NCBI GenBank assembly: GCA_030426785.1
Contig: JAUHXY010000005.1
Location: 1 to 39,392, forward strand
Direction of reading: 5' to 3'
Source of the DNA: a bacterium
GTDB lineage: Bacteria; Planctomycetota; UBA1135; GCA-002686595
DNA: 39,392 nt
The notes under the pieces were generated by a model. That model did no database searches. It was given only the letters and a program-made list of their open reading frames with translations, and was not told the DNA's origin. A program made the position numbers and the translations under genes. Shown here piece after piece: positions 9,546 to 17,826 of the stretch (position 1 is its first letter; each line of letters begins with the position of its first letter).

Positions 9546-9551
9546 AGGATA
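9546..9551 (-). promoter_or_regulatory. TANNNT -10 box (TATCCT), leaderless arrangement
   Basis: TATCCT is followed by GATGCC (6 nt) and then the ATG of the molybdopterin oxidoreductase. There is no Shine-Dalgarno sequence and no clear -35. It places transcription start at or next to the A of the ATG and supports the shorter start. Confidence 0.5.
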
Positions 9552-9662
9552 AAGCCCCATCCGCGCAGGTAGCGAGACGCGGGAGGTCCATTCTTGGGGT
9601 GAGACCGGGAGCGGATCCGCCCAGGGACCTTCCTAGGCGGCGCTGCCAGCCCAGCGGACCGG

Positions 9663-11138
9663 TTAGCGCCGATCCATCCAGTCGAGCACGCCTTCCTCGG
9701 CAACGAGCGCCTCGAGTTCGCTGCGCTCCTTGGGGCACTCGGGGGTCAGGATTTCGCAGCCATCCTCGGTGATCACCACCACATCTTCGATGCGGATCCC
9801 GATCCCCGTGGCTTGCTCGTACAAACCCGGCTCGATGGTGAACACCATGCCCGGACCCAACGTCACGTCGCCGGGGGGCGGCGGATCGTGCACTTCCATG
9901 CCGACCCAGTGCACCGCACCGTGGGCCATGAATTCCTTGAAGCCCTTTTCGGTCAAAACCTCGGTGCAAGCTTGGTTGACTTCTCCCAGCGTCGCACCGG
10001 GTTTGGCGGCGGCGATGCCAGCCAATTGGGCCGCTAACACCGCGTCGTAGAGCTCCGCTTGTCGCTCGGAAAAGCGCCCATTCACCGGCCAGGTGCGCGT
10101 GATGTCGGTGACGTACTTGTCCACCTCGGGGCCAAAGTCCACCAACACCAGCTCGCCATCCTCCATGCGACGTACCGATGCATTGTAGTGCAGCACGAGC
10201 GCATTGTGACCCGAACCGACGATGGCGGAGTAGGCGGGGCCGATCGCGCCGTGGCGTTGCTGGACCCACGACATGAGTGCCGCGAGATCCCATTCCCCCA
10301 TGCCCGGGCGGGAAGAGCGCACGCCCTCCATGATAGCGAGGCCGCCGGCGCGCGAAGCACGGCGGATGGCCGCTAGCTCCTCAGGCTCCTTCACCAAACG
10401 CAAAGTGCGCAAGGGGCCGGAGATGTCCTCTACCTCGCGATCGAAGCGCTCCTCGAGCTTGGCGATGAACGCGGCTTCGCGCGTAGGGCGACCGTCCCAT
10501 TTGTCCGCGCGCTGCGCCTTGTCGAAACGACCGGCGGTATCGTAGCTGCCCGACAAACCGATGTGGGAGGCCGCAAAGGTGTAGAGCGTTTCGCCCGGGT
10601 CGAGCAGCTCTTCGATGGTTTCTTCCAACTCACCTTTGGTGCGCAGATCCTGGATCCCGGTCAAGTCTTTGATCCACTGATCGTCCGTGTCCCAGATTTC
10701 CCCTTCCCACTTTTCCTTCCAACTGCTGGGCCGGTTGACGAACAGCACCTCTTTGCCGGTGGCAACGTCCATCACGAACGCCACGTTGGGGCTTTCCACA
10801 CCGGTCAGGTACCAGAAGTTCTTGTCCTGGTGGAAGCGCACGTTTTGTCGTGGCCCGGGCAACCCCCGCAAAACGACGACGCCGGGGGACAGTTTCTCGC
10901 GCAAGGCCGCGCGCCGACCCGCGTGAAACTCTTTGCCCAAACCACAGATCGGGTTGCCGTTGGAGCGCTGTTCCATGCTGCCCGCCAGGGCGGTGCCTTC
11001 GAAGGTCGGGGCTTGGGCTTTGGGCGCGGGGGCGTCTTGGCTGACCGCCAAACCGGTGAGTCCGAGCGCGACCATGCTCCAGGGAAGCCACAGTCGAGGG
11101 TTGCGATGGGAGGCGCGGAAGGTTGAGGCAAGTTTCAT
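9663..11138 (-). CDS. Xaa-Pro aminopeptidase (M24B), exported
   Basis: A 491-residue metallopeptidase that removes N-terminal residues preceding proline. The N-terminus (MKLASTFRASHRN, then LWLPWSMVALGLTGLAVSQ) is a signal peptide or anchor with a Pro/Ala linker. An AMP_N domain follows (RHAL-type start at RRAALREKL, FHQDKNFWYLTGVESPN), then the pita-bread catalytic domain. The five metal ligands are visible: Asp in VDFGPEVDKY and TDITRTW, His in VHWVGMEVHDPPP, Glu in FTIEPGLY and Glu in GIRIEDVVVI. I reject the 98 upstream residues of the 589-aa ORF; they overlap the divergent gene and are not protein-like. A TACCCT box seven bases before the ATG at 11138 supports this start. Export suggests a role in peptide scavenging outside the cytoplasm. 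Confidence 0.88.
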   Translation of the reverse strand: MKLASTFRASHRNPRLWLPWSMVALGLTGLAVSQDAPAPKAQAPTFEGTALAGSMEQRSNGNPICGLGKEFHAGRRAALREKLSPGVVVLRGLPGPRQNVRFHQDKNFWYLTGVESPNVAFVMDVATGKEVLFVNRPSSWKEKWEGEIWDTDDQWIKDLTGIQDLRTKGELEETIEELLDPGETLYTFAASHIGLSGSYDTAGRFDKAQRADKWDGRPTREAAFIAKLEERFDREVEDISGPLRTLRLVKEPEELAAIRRASRAGGLAIMEGVRSSRPGMGEWDLAALMSWVQQRHGAIGPAYSAIVGSGHNALVLHYNASVRRMEDGELVLVDFGPEVDKYVTDITRTWPVNGRFSERQAELYDAVLAAQLAGIAAAKPGATLGEVNQACTEVLTEKGFKEFMAHGAVHWVGMEVHDPPPPGDVTLGPGMVFTIEPGLYEQATGIGIRIEDVVVITEDGCEILTPECPKERSELEALVAEEGVLDWMDRR

Positions 11139-11145
11139 GCTGTCT

Positions 11146-11151
11146 AGGGTA
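11146..11151 (-). promoter_or_regulatory. TANNNT -10 box (TACCCT), leaderless arrangement
   Basis: TACCCT is followed by AGACAGC (7 nt) and the ATG of the Xaa-Pro aminopeptidase. No Shine-Dalgarno sequence is present. Confidence 0.45.
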
Positions 11152-11220
11152 GCGCTTGAACGCCGCGTTCCGCGTAAGGAATGTGTGGTGTCGATCGTCC
11201 TTAGGCGTGAAGATACCCCC

Positions 11221-12282
11221 ATGCGCATCGCGGTCGACTGTTCCCCCTTGAGCGTCCCCCACTCGGCGGGCATCGCCCGGGTGGTACAGCAGACTTTGGC
11301 CGCGCTGGAAGCCCGTGGACGCATCGAAATCGTGCGCGCCCAACCCGCCCCCGGCGAGTCCCTGCGCCGCTGGCGACACCGCAGCTGGCCGGCCCAACTG
11401 CGTGCCGGCTTCCGAACGAATTCCGGCCCCATGGCGGGAGTGCAGGGGGTGCAGACGTTGCAAGCGGCTTTTCCCCTGCGGGTCCCTCAGCCGTGCGTCC
11501 CGACCCTGCACGAGTTGAGTTGGAAGCACGGCGTGCGCGAGCCCGGACAGTGGCGGCGCAAAGGGTGGTGCGCCCTAGCCCGCCGGCGGGCGGCCGCGAT
11601 CGTCACCGCCACGCAGCACAGCGCGCGCGACCTGGGAATTCCCTTGGCGGAAGAAGGCGGACGGCTGCACGTGATCCCATGGGCAGCTGCGCCGGCGTTC
11701 CAGCCGGAAGTGGCTACCGATGCGGACGAGGCGCTGCTGCGCTCCCATGGTTTGCAGCCGGGTTCGTACTGGCTCGCACCAGGAGGCTTGCGACCCAAAA
11801 AACGTCCCGAACGGTGGCTCGCGGCCCTGCGGGCTTGGCCAACCTCGGCAGGGCCTTGCCCGACCGTGGTTTGGACGCAGACGTCCTACGACGCTTCCCC
11901 GGCAGCGACTCGGCCGTCCGAGTTCGCCGACCTACCGCAAATCACCTTGACGGACGCTACCGACGAAGAACTCGCGGCATGGATGCGGCATGCGTGCGCC
12001 ATCGTGATGCTGTCCCCCAGCGAAGGCTTTGGGTTGCCGGTGTTGGAAGCCCTGGCCTGCGGAACCTCCGTCGTCGTGCCGCCCCACAGCGCACAAGCCG
12101 AAGTCGCGGGGGACGCGGGCATCGTCGCGGCAACCTCTGCGCGCGACGACCTGCTGCAGGCGCTTCTGCGAGCCTACCGGGGGGAGGGCCCCGACCGCTC
12201 CGCGCGATTGGCGCGCGCGGCGGAGTTCTCCTGGCAGCGCACGGCGCAAGGGTTCGAAGCGATGTGGGAGACGCTCCTGTGA
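11221..12282 (+). CDS. Glycosyltransferase family 4
   Basis: A 353-residue GT-B glycosyltransferase. I start at the ATG at 11221 (MRIAVDCSPLSVPHSAGIARVV), which gives the usual first beta strand and Gly-rich loop. The longer ORF would run back across the divergent aminopeptidase gene. The C-terminal donor domain has WLAPGGLRPKKRPERWL, then TDATDEELAAWMRHACAIVMLSPS and the E-x7-E motif EGFGLPVLEALACGTSVVV. No membrane helix. Its stop codon overlaps the GTG of the next glycosyltransferase (GTGA), so the two are translationally coupled and probably act on one glycan. Donor and acceptor are not readable. Confidence 0.85.
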   Translation: MRIAVDCSPLSVPHSAGIARVVQQTLAALEARGRIEIVRAQPAPGESLRRWRHRSWPAQLRAGFRTNSGPMAGVQGVQTLQAAFPLRVPQPCVPTLHELSWKHGVREPGQWRRKGWCALARRRAAAIVTATQHSARDLGIPLAEEGGRLHVIPWAAAPAFQPEVATDADEALLRSHGLQPGSYWLAPGGLRPKKRPERWLAALRAWPTSAGPCPTVVWTQTSYDASPAATRPSEFADLPQITLTDATDEELAAWMRHACAIVMLSPSEGFGLPVLEALACGTSVVVPPHSAQAEVAGDAGIVAATSARDDLLQALLRAYRGEGPDRSARLARAAEFSWQRTAQGFEAMWETLL

Positions 12283-13433
12283 GAGTCCCCCATCCCGAGT
12301 CCCGGGGCGTCTTGTTGGAAGCCCTAGCACTGCATCCCGCCCCCGGCGGAGCCCTGCGCTACGCCCTCGAGACTTGGCCGCGCCTCGCCGCCCGTTTGAA
12401 GGCAGAAGGCCGCGATCTGCACGTTTTGCTGGCCCGTTCCATGGATTGGTCGACCGAGCAACAAGCCGCTTGGCGCGCGGCGGGCGTGCACCTGCACTTT
12501 GCGGAATGGAACACGGTTTCACCCCGCACCCGGTGGCGACACGCGGGCCATAACGTGCGGACCACTCTGCAGAAGTGCCAACGAGCCGGCCAACCGATCG
12601 GCCTGCTGCAAACCCAAGGCAGCGTTCCGTTGCGGGGTTCGTTCTCCGGAGTTGGCGGTCCTTTGCGACGCGTGCACCTGTGTCATGGGGTGCGCCCGTT
12701 GCGTCGCGGTTCCCGCTGGAAACGCTGGATCGCGAAACGCGCCCTGCAGCGCTGCCTAATGGATGTCGAGGCTTGCATCGCGGTCAGCGAATTCTTGCGC
12801 GAGGAATTGTGGGCCCTCAGTCCATCGCTCGACCGCCGGAACACGTTCGTCGCGCCCCCGGGAGGCGACCACGCCGCCTGGACCCTTGCGCCTGGCGTAG
12901 AAACGGCGCGGCGCGTGTTTTGGCTCGGCCCAGCGGCGCCGCACAAAGGGGCGATCACGTTGGCGAAAGCCTGCGCGGACTTACCGCGCGAAATCCCGAT
13001 CGTTTGGTCGGTGAACGCTTTGGAGGCGCAAACTTTGTTCGCCCACTCCCCGGGCCTGCGCGACCGTGTGCAACGCGTCGATCCTCCCCCGATCGATCGA
13101 CCGATGCCCTTGCCCGCCGATGCGTTGATCGTCCTGCCCTCCGAATTGGAGAGTTTCGGACTGGTGGTGTTGGAGGCCCTTTCCTCTGGTCGACCGATGG
13201 TGGTCAGCGACCTTGCGGCCCATCGCGAGGTGGTGGGTGCCGCCGACCAAGCGGTGCATTGGTTTGCTGCGGGTGACGAAGAGCAACTGCGAGCAGCTAT
13301 CGTTGGCGCTTTGGGCAGCGAAGCGCCCGAAGCTCGGGATGCACGGCAGAAGCGAGCGCTCGACTTTCGATGGGACCAAACGGTGGAAGCGATTTGGCAG
13401 GCGTGGTGGCCCGCACAAGCCGCTAGCGTTTAG
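12279..13433 (+). CDS. Glycosyltransferase family 4, coupled to the preceding one
   Basis: A 384-residue GT-B glycosyltransferase starting at a GTG within the GTGA overlap with the upstream gene, with GGGAG about eight bases before it. Residues at the start (VRVPHPESRGVLLEALALHPAPGGALRYALETW) form the acceptor-side Rossmann entry. VHLCHGVRPLRRGSRWKRW and CIAVSEFLREELW follow. The donor domain has RRVFWLGPAAPHKGAITL and the E-x7-E motif ESFGLVVLEALSSGRPMVVSD. The ORF track extends 262 residues upstream through the preceding gene in another frame; that part is shadow. The stop codon overlaps, head to head, the stop of the convergent FHA gene (shared TTAG). It probably works with its partner on a surface glycan. 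Confidence 0.83.
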   Translation: MRVPHPESRGVLLEALALHPAPGGALRYALETWPRLAARLKAEGRDLHVLLARSMDWSTEQQAAWRAAGVHLHFAEWNTVSPRTRWRHAGHNVRTTLQKCQRAGQPIGLLQTQGSVPLRGSFSGVGGPLRRVHLCHGVRPLRRGSRWKRWIAKRALQRCLMDVEACIAVSEFLREELWALSPSLDRRNTFVAPPGGDHAAWTLAPGVETARRVFWLGPAAPHKGAITLAKACADLPREIPIVWSVNALEAQTLFAHSPGLRDRVQRVDPPPIDRPMPLPADALIVLPSELESFGLVVLEALSSGRPMVVSDLAAHREVVGAADQAVHWFAAGDEEQLRAAIVGALGSEAPEARDARQKRALDFRWDQTVEAIWQAWWPAQAASV

Positions 13434-14152
13434 GGGGCTTCCGAAACGTCCGGCTGCTGCCGGGCTTCGCGCAAACCTTGGGTGAGCTGAAAAGATCCAT
13501 AGGCCAACGCCGCCAACAGAGCCAGGGCGATGAGCCCGATCAAGCCACGCTGCCAGCCGGGTCGCTGCGCCAGATCTCCCCGAGCCCAACCGCTATCTCC
13601 CGCCGTGTGCGCGTACTGCAACACCGGCTTGCCGCCGGGGGTGGGTTTGGCCTTGCGATGGGCCCGGCGTGCTTCCTCCAACGGAGAAAGTTCCGGTGGC
13701 TGCGTGGGTACCGGAATGGGGGTGGTCGGTCGCTTGGGTGGTTCCGGAGCGGCGGCAGGACGAACCGCAGCGGGACCCGGCGCGCCCTGCTCCCAATCCC
13801 CTTCGAGGACCACTTCGTCGGCTTCGGCTTGTGCGGGTCCGCTCGTCGGTGGAGCGAGCGTTTCGATGCGTAAGCGCAGCTCGATGTCTGCCAGACGAAA
13901 GATCGCTCCGTCGCTCAACAAGACCCGCGGGACCCGTTCGCCGTCGAGGAACGTCCCCGAGGTGGAGTCCAAATCCTGCAACAGCACGCTCTGTTCGGAC
14001 TGGCGCACCAGCCGCGCGTGACGACGACTGATGCCCGGATGCGGCAGGTGCAAATCCGCACCTTCCGCCCGGCCGATCAGGACTTCGCGCTGCTCGAAGC
14101 GCTCCACGCGGCCGACTTCTTTGCCGCTGAGGATGTACAGGACGAGGGTCAT
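13430..14152 (-). CDS. FHA-domain protein with C-terminal membrane anchor
   Basis: A 240-residue protein. Residues 1-95 form a forkhead-associated phosphothreonine-binding domain: VLIGRAEGADLHLPHPG, then ISRRHARL (conserved Arg28, Ser42, Arg/His) and LDSTSGTFLDGERV. A low-complexity Pro/Ala/Glu linker (about 100-190) leads to one hydrophobic helix (GLIGLIALALLAALAYGSF, about 203-222) and a short tail. This topology puts the FHA domain in the cytoplasm, tethered to the membrane, where it would recruit phosphorylated partners of Ser/Thr kinases. No kinase is present in the window. The 5' end faces the ABC operon; the 3' end overlaps a glycosyltransferase stop by four bases. No Shine-Dalgarno sequence is seen. 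Confidence 0.85.
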   Translation of the reverse strand: MTLVLYILSGKEVGRVERFEQREVLIGRAEGADLHLPHPGISRRHARLVRQSEQSVLLQDLDSTSGTFLDGERVPRVLLSDGAIFRLADIELRLRIETLAPPTSGPAQAEADEVVLEGDWEQGAPGPAAVRPAAAPEPPKRPTTPIPVPTQPPELSPLEEARRAHRKAKPTPGGKPVLQYAHTAGDSGWARGDLAQRPGWQRGLIGLIALALLAALAYGSFQLTQGLREARQQPDVSEAP

Positions 14153-14316
14153 GAGGATTCCATAAGGGCCGCTGGCCTACGCGCATCCTAACGGGTTCGC
14201 GGGGCCAGGGCTCGTCTCGCGTGGCTCCCCTAGGCGCGCTCAAGGCGAAAGTTTCGCACTCGGCCGCGGGGAGCCGGGAATGCGGCCTTTCTGCACGGTT
14301 CCACGGTGACGATCCG

Positions 14317-14322
14317 TAGAAT
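14317..14322 (+). promoter_or_regulatory. TANNNT -10 box (TAGAAT), leaderless arrangement
   Basis: TAGAAT is followed by seven bases and the ATG at 14330. This favours that ATG over the ORF-track start at 14306, which would lie upstream of the transcription start. Confidence 0.5.
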
Positions 14323-14329
14323 GCGCGGC

Positions 14330-15208
14330 ATGCAGGCCCACGCCCCCGCCATCGCTGTGCAGGACCTGACGGTGCGCCTTCCCGTCGGTGCCGGCTGGCG
14401 ACGGCGCACGATTTTGGACCGCGTGAGCTTCACCTCGCCCGCTGGAAGGGTCCTCGGCCTCTTGGGCCCCAACGGATCGGGCAAGTCCACACTGCTGCGT
14501 CACCTCGCCGGCGTCATGCGGCCGAGCGCGGGCAGCGTGCGCTTGTTCGGCATGGACGCGCGCGCGGCGGAGGCGTTTCAAGCGGTCACGTACTTGCCCG
14601 AGGACTCGCCGTTTCCCCGCGACTTGCGCGCGCTCGACGCGCTGCGCTTGCTGTCGAGCTTGCGCGGGCGCACCGGCAAAGGCGCCCAGGCCCAGTGGCT
14701 CGACGCCCTCGAGCGCGCGGGGTTGGCCGATCAGGCGCGCCTTCCCCTGGGCCGCTTTTCGCGCGGGATGCTGCGTCGTTTCGGACTGGCACAAGCGTTC
14801 CTCTTCGAACCGCGACTCGTGCTGCTCGACGAGCCCACCGCCGGCCTGGACGCTCCTGGCCTGCTCGTATTGGAGCAGTGGCTCCAGGAACACAAAGCTC
14901 GCGGCGGGAGCTTGGTTTTGTGCTCCCATCACTTGCAGGACTTGGCGCAACACGCCGATCAAGTGATCGTGTTGTGGCAAGGTCGGGTCGTGCGACAGGG
15001 CGACACCGAGGAACACTTGGGGGCCAAGGGGCAGCAAGCGTTGACGTGGTCCCAAGGGCCTGCAGCGGCGGAGGCGGTGCGCTGGTTGCAAGCCAGCGGA
15101 GCGTTGGATGTGCAGGCAGGCCCCGCCTGGCGTTCGCTCGCATCCCTGTACGGCGATTTGTCCAACACAGAACCACCGCAGGCCACTGCCCCAAGACCAC
15201 AGCCATGA
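14330..15208 (+). CDS. ABC transporter ATP-binding protein
   Basis: A 292-residue ABC ATPase. Walker A is GPNGSGKST (after GRVLGLLG), the signature is FSRGMLRRFGLAQA, Walker B is LVLLDEPTAGLD, and the switch His is in LCSHHLQDLAQHADQ. LPEDSPFPRDLRALD marks the Q-loop region of the ABC-2 (DrrA/CcmA-like) class. The tail after about residue 225 (WSQGPAAAEAVRWLQ) is a short regulatory extension. I choose the ATG at 14330 (MQAHAPAIAVQDL) because of the upstream TAGAAT box. The stop overlaps the ATG of the permease (ATGA), so the two are translationally coupled. It energises the following membrane protein; the cargo is unknown. Confidence 0.92.
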   Translation: MQAHAPAIAVQDLTVRLPVGAGWRRRTILDRVSFTSPAGRVLGLLGPNGSGKSTLLRHLAGVMRPSAGSVRLFGMDARAAEAFQAVTYLPEDSPFPRDLRALDALRLLSSLRGRTGKGAQAQWLDALERAGLADQARLPLGRFSRGMLRRFGLAQAFLFEPRLVLLDEPTAGLDAPGLLVLEQWLQEHKARGGSLVLCSHHLQDLAQHADQVIVLWQGRVVRQGDTEEHLGAKGQQALTWSQGPAAAEAVRWLQASGALDVQAGPAWRSLASLYGDLSNTEPPQATAPRPQP

Positions 15209-16275
15209 GCCGTGCTTGGTTGGCCTACGAGGGTCGGCGGTGGCTGTGGAATCGCTGGCTTTGGTTCGGAGCGGCGCTAGCGATCGCCGTGGTGGCTTGG
15301 CCTCCTGCGGAGCAGGGGGTGCCGCACGCCACTCGACCCGAACGCGTCGCGCGCGGGGCCATGACCTTCGGCGTTTTGTGGTGGGGTTGGCTCGCCTGGG
15401 TCGGTTGCCACTTCGGAAGACGCTGGCTCACGGCGGAGGCGGCCTGGGTGTTGCCCACGGGACAAACGGCGCGTCGGGCCTGCCTCGTCGCCGGGCTCGC
15501 GAGCGCCGTCGCAACGGCGCTCGTGCTGCTGTTGGGTGTTCTGGGCGCGGCTTTCGTCGGTGGCGATGCTTGGCCCGCTTGGCGCGTGCACCAAACCGCG
15601 CCCCTGAACGCCGCTCCGGCGCTGGGTCCAGAGCAACGTTTGTTGGCACCTTGGCCGGAGGCTTGGCGCAACCGAAAGTGGAAAGCGGGCGACCAGCTCA
15701 GTTTGTGGGTGCACAGTACCGGGGGTGGCGCGCCCACCACGCAAGCGTCCTTTCTCGCAGGACCGGGATCGCTGCTGGAGTCGGGCCTTCCTGCAAGTCT
15801 GAGCCTTGAGGAGCGCATCGACGGCGCGCGTCGGCTCCAAACCACCGTCCCCGACACAGAACCGCCGACCCATTGGGCGGTCCTCAACCACGGCCCGGGC
15901 GAACTGGGATTGCTCGCTCGGCGAGGACTGACTTGGTTGCAACCCGAGTCCACCGGACGCTTCTTGACCAGTTTCGGCGCGCGCTTTTTCTGGGCGAGCG
16001 TTTGCATCGCAGCCGGTGCTCTGCTGCTCGGATCCTTTCTACGGCCGTGGTTGGCGTTTGCCTTGTTGGGCAGTTTGATCGTGGTTGCATGGCACGGGCC
16101 GCCCTGGGCCTCGGCCTACCTGGCACGGGACGCTGCTTTGTGGCGCTCCGGGTTAGGACCCGCGCCCTGGGAATGGGGACAGTCAGCCTTCACGTGGTTG
16201 GCAAGTTTGGCCGGCGTCCTCTCCATGCCTTGGCTCGTGCAGCGCTGCTTGGCGTCCCGAGGGGGTGCACCGTGA
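15205..16275 (+). CDS. ABC-2-like permease with large extracytoplasmic loop
   Basis: A 356-residue membrane protein starting at the ATG that overlaps the ATPase stop. Hydrophobic segments are near 17-35 (LWFGAALAIAVVAW), 53-70 (GVLWWGWLAWVGC), 92-117 (CLVAGLASAVATALVLLLGVLGAAF), then a soluble loop of about 140 residues. Helices resume at FFWASVCIAAGALLLGSF, WLAFALLGSLIVVAWHG and FTWLASLAGVLSMPWLV. About six helices fit an ABC-2-type permease half-transporter. I do not recognise a specific family; it is named by its coupling to the ATPase. The extracytoplasmic loop could bind cargo or a partner protein. The ORF track's 526-aa version includes 170 shadow residues. Confidence 0.72.
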   Translation: MSRAWLAYEGRRWLWNRWLWFGAALAIAVVAWPPAEQGVPHATRPERVARGAMTFGVLWWGWLAWVGCHFGRRWLTAEAAWVLPTGQTARRACLVAGLASAVATALVLLLGVLGAAFVGGDAWPAWRVHQTAPLNAAPALGPEQRLLAPWPEAWRNRKWKAGDQLSLWVHSTGGGAPTTQASFLAGPGSLLESGLPASLSLEERIDGARRLQTTVPDTEPPTHWAVLNHGPGELGLLARRGLTWLQPESTGRFLTSFGARFFWASVCIAAGALLLGSFLRPWLAFALLGSLIVVAWHGPPWASAYLARDAALWRSGLGPAPWEWGQSAFTWLASLAGVLSMPWLVQRCLASRGGAP

Positions 16276-16862
16276 GAGGCCGCTGGTTCGCATGCCTCTG
16301 GCTGGCTCTCGGGCTCGCGATGCTGCTTTGGGCAACCGCCCAAAACCCGCAACGTTCGAAAGGCGGCTGGCTGCACCCCCTGCGCGCGTTGGTCGCCAGC
16401 GTGGAGTGGACTCGCTTTCATGCAGAGGTCGGTCAAGGCCAGTGGCAAGAGGCTTACGTGCGCGCTCGGCGCGCCCTGCGCTGGGACCCGACCTCCCCGG
16501 AAGGCTGGTCCACCCTGGCCCATCACTTCCTCTTCCGGCGCGCATCGGCGGAAAACGAGCCGGACCCCGAACGCCGAGTGGCCTGGCTGGCGCGCGGGTT
16601 GCACGTCTTGCGGGAAGGCCAAAAGGCCAGCTTCGCCCCCGCGGAGCTATGGCTGGCGGAAGGTCAGACCCTCACCCTGTGGATCGCGGGACTCGCCGAG
16701 GAGGAGGACCTGCCTTGGCCCGGCGGCGGGGAAGCGGCTTGGCAGCTCGGGTTGCAGCGCTTGCAGCGCGCGCTGGAGGCGCAGCACCCCCAAGCCCCCC
16801 TCGTCCTCGAACTGGCGCGCAAGGTCGGCCGAGAAAACGGTTGGAGCCCAGGCCCACCCTAG
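16272..16862 (+). CDS. Membrane-anchored TPR-like protein in ABC operon
   Basis: A 196-residue protein beginning at a GTG inside the GTGA overlap with the permease gene. One N-terminal helix (WFACLWLALGLAMLLWATA) anchors an extracytoplasmic domain. That domain has at least one tetratricopeptide-like unit (WQEAYVRARRALRWDPTSPEGWSTLA), followed by amphipathic helices (RVAWLARGLHVLREG, AAWQLGLQRLQRALEAQ) that look like further degenerate TPRs. Tight coupling to the ABC ATPase and permease argues for a third subunit of the same transporter, perhaps an assembly or cargo-presenting factor. No close family is recognised. The ORF-track 329-aa version adds 133 out-of-frame residues. Confidence 0.7.
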   Translation: MRGRWFACLWLALGLAMLLWATAQNPQRSKGGWLHPLRALVASVEWTRFHAEVGQGQWQEAYVRARRALRWDPTSPEGWSTLAHHFLFRRASAENEPDPERRVAWLARGLHVLREGQKASFAPAELWLAEGQTLTLWIAGLAEEEDLPWPGGGEAAWQLGLQRLQRALEAQHPQAPLVLELARKVGRENGWSPGPP

Positions 16863-16904
16863 AGCAGGGAAGAATTCTTGCGAGCCGTGGGGCCGCGGGA
16901 CCGC

Positions 16905-16910
16905 TACCAT
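16905..16910 (+). promoter_or_regulatory. TANNNT -10 box (TACCAT), leaderless arrangement
   Basis: TACCAT is followed by eight bases and the GTG at 16919 that starts the DedA protein. The box sits in the 56-base gap after the TPR gene, so dedA probably has its own promoter. Confidence 0.4.
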
Positions 16911-16918
16911 GCGCGCCC

Positions 16919-17626
16919 GTGTTGGCGCTGGTCGAACAAAGCTTCCTGAGCTCAATCCACTCCCGCTTCGGCTATTGGGCTCCGTTCTTGGTCCTGGTCG
17001 GCGCGGGCTGCGGCCTCCCCGTTCCGGAGGAGGTCACCATGGTGGGCTCGGGCTACCTGGTGCACAAAGAACTGGTGGAGTTCTTCCCCGTCGTGGTGGT
17101 CTGCTGGGTGGCGACCCTGATCGGCGATTCGGTTCCGTTTTGGTTGGGGCGCCTCCTCGGGGACAAGGCCCTCAACCTGCCGTTCAGCCGGCACATTCTG
17201 CATCCCGAGCGCTTTGCGCTGATCCAGAAGCGCTTCGAGCGCCACGGCAACTGGGCCATCTTTACCTGCCGGTTCCTGCCGGGTTTGCGCCTGCCCGGGT
17301 TCTTCGGGGCGGGCACCATGAAGATGCCCTACCCGCGCTTCTTGTTGTTCGACGCGCTGGGCGCCAGCGTGATGGTCCCGATCTACGTGTTGGTGGGCCG
17401 GACCTTCGCCGAACACATTGGCAAATTGGAGCAAGGGGTCAAAGATTCGACCCACTGGGTGGGTCTGGCCCTGCTGATCGTGACGAGTTTCTTGATCGTT
17501 AGCCTGTTGGTCCGGCGACGCGAGCGCCAGATGGCCCGCCTGCCCCGCGTCGAAGAGCCTAGCGATTCCGCGCAGGAGACGACCCCGGCCAGCCCGTCCC
17601 CCGCTCCCGGGGACGACCCGCGCTAG
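16919..17626 (+). CDS. DedA/VTT-family membrane protein
   Basis: A 235-residue inner-membrane protein of the DedA (SNARE-associated/VTT) family, which includes transporters implicated in undecaprenyl-phosphate or lipid translocation. Landmarks are the re-entrant loop LVGAGCGLPVPEEVTMVGSGY (family G..lP.PgE), then CWVATLIGDSVPFWLGR with the conserved Gly-Asp, RHILHPERFALIQKRFERHG, and the second loop CRFLPGLRLPGFFGAGTMKM (R-x3-G-x-R plus AG). Two terminal helices follow, and a charged Pro-rich tail after LVRRRERQMARL. No ATG is in frame near the start; I use the GTG at 16919 (VLALVEQSF), though the adjacent TTG is possible. The 453-aa ORF-track version is mostly shadow of the TPR gene. Confidence 0.87.
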   Translation: MLALVEQSFLSSIHSRFGYWAPFLVLVGAGCGLPVPEEVTMVGSGYLVHKELVEFFPVVVVCWVATLIGDSVPFWLGRLLGDKALNLPFSRHILHPERFALIQKRFERHGNWAIFTCRFLPGLRLPGFFGAGTMKMPYPRFLLFDALGASVMVPIYVLVGRTFAEHIGKLEQGVKDSTHWVGLALLIVTSFLIVSLLVRRRERQMARLPRVEEPSDSAQETTPASPSPAPGDDPR

Positions 17627-17640
17627 GCTCCGCCGGGCCC

Positions 17641-17653
17641 GCCCCGATGGGGC
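17641..17653 (+). terminator. Weak hairpin after dedA
   Basis: GCCCC-GAT-GGGGC followed by TTTG lies 14 bases after the dedA stop. A five-pair stem with only three Ts is a marginal terminator. Confidence 0.25.
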
Positions 17654-17722
17654 TTTGCGAGTCACCGCCTGGGACCGGGCCTTGGGATTTTGCAATTCTC
17701 CCGCGGCGATCGTGGCTGGAGG

Positions 17723-17750
17723 TTGACCTGCCCCCGCCCGGCCATAAGGT
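17723..17750 (+). promoter_or_regulatory. Candidate hppA promoter
   Basis: TTGACC, a 16-base spacer and TAAGGT lie in the 200-base gap upstream of hppA. The -35 is good but the -10 is poor, so this is tentative. It would give a leader of about 70 nt. Confidence 0.3.
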
Positions 17751-17826
17751 AAGGGGCCCTTTAACCCAGATAGGCCCCCCTTTCGGCCCTTTTGGAGCGC
17801 TACTCCCGTAGCGACCCCCCTCAGCC

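Noticed and set aside
10933-11220. N-terminal extension of the 449-aa glycosyltransferase ORF
   Set aside because: It runs back over the divergent aminopeptidase gene, and the canonical GT N-terminus starts at 11221.
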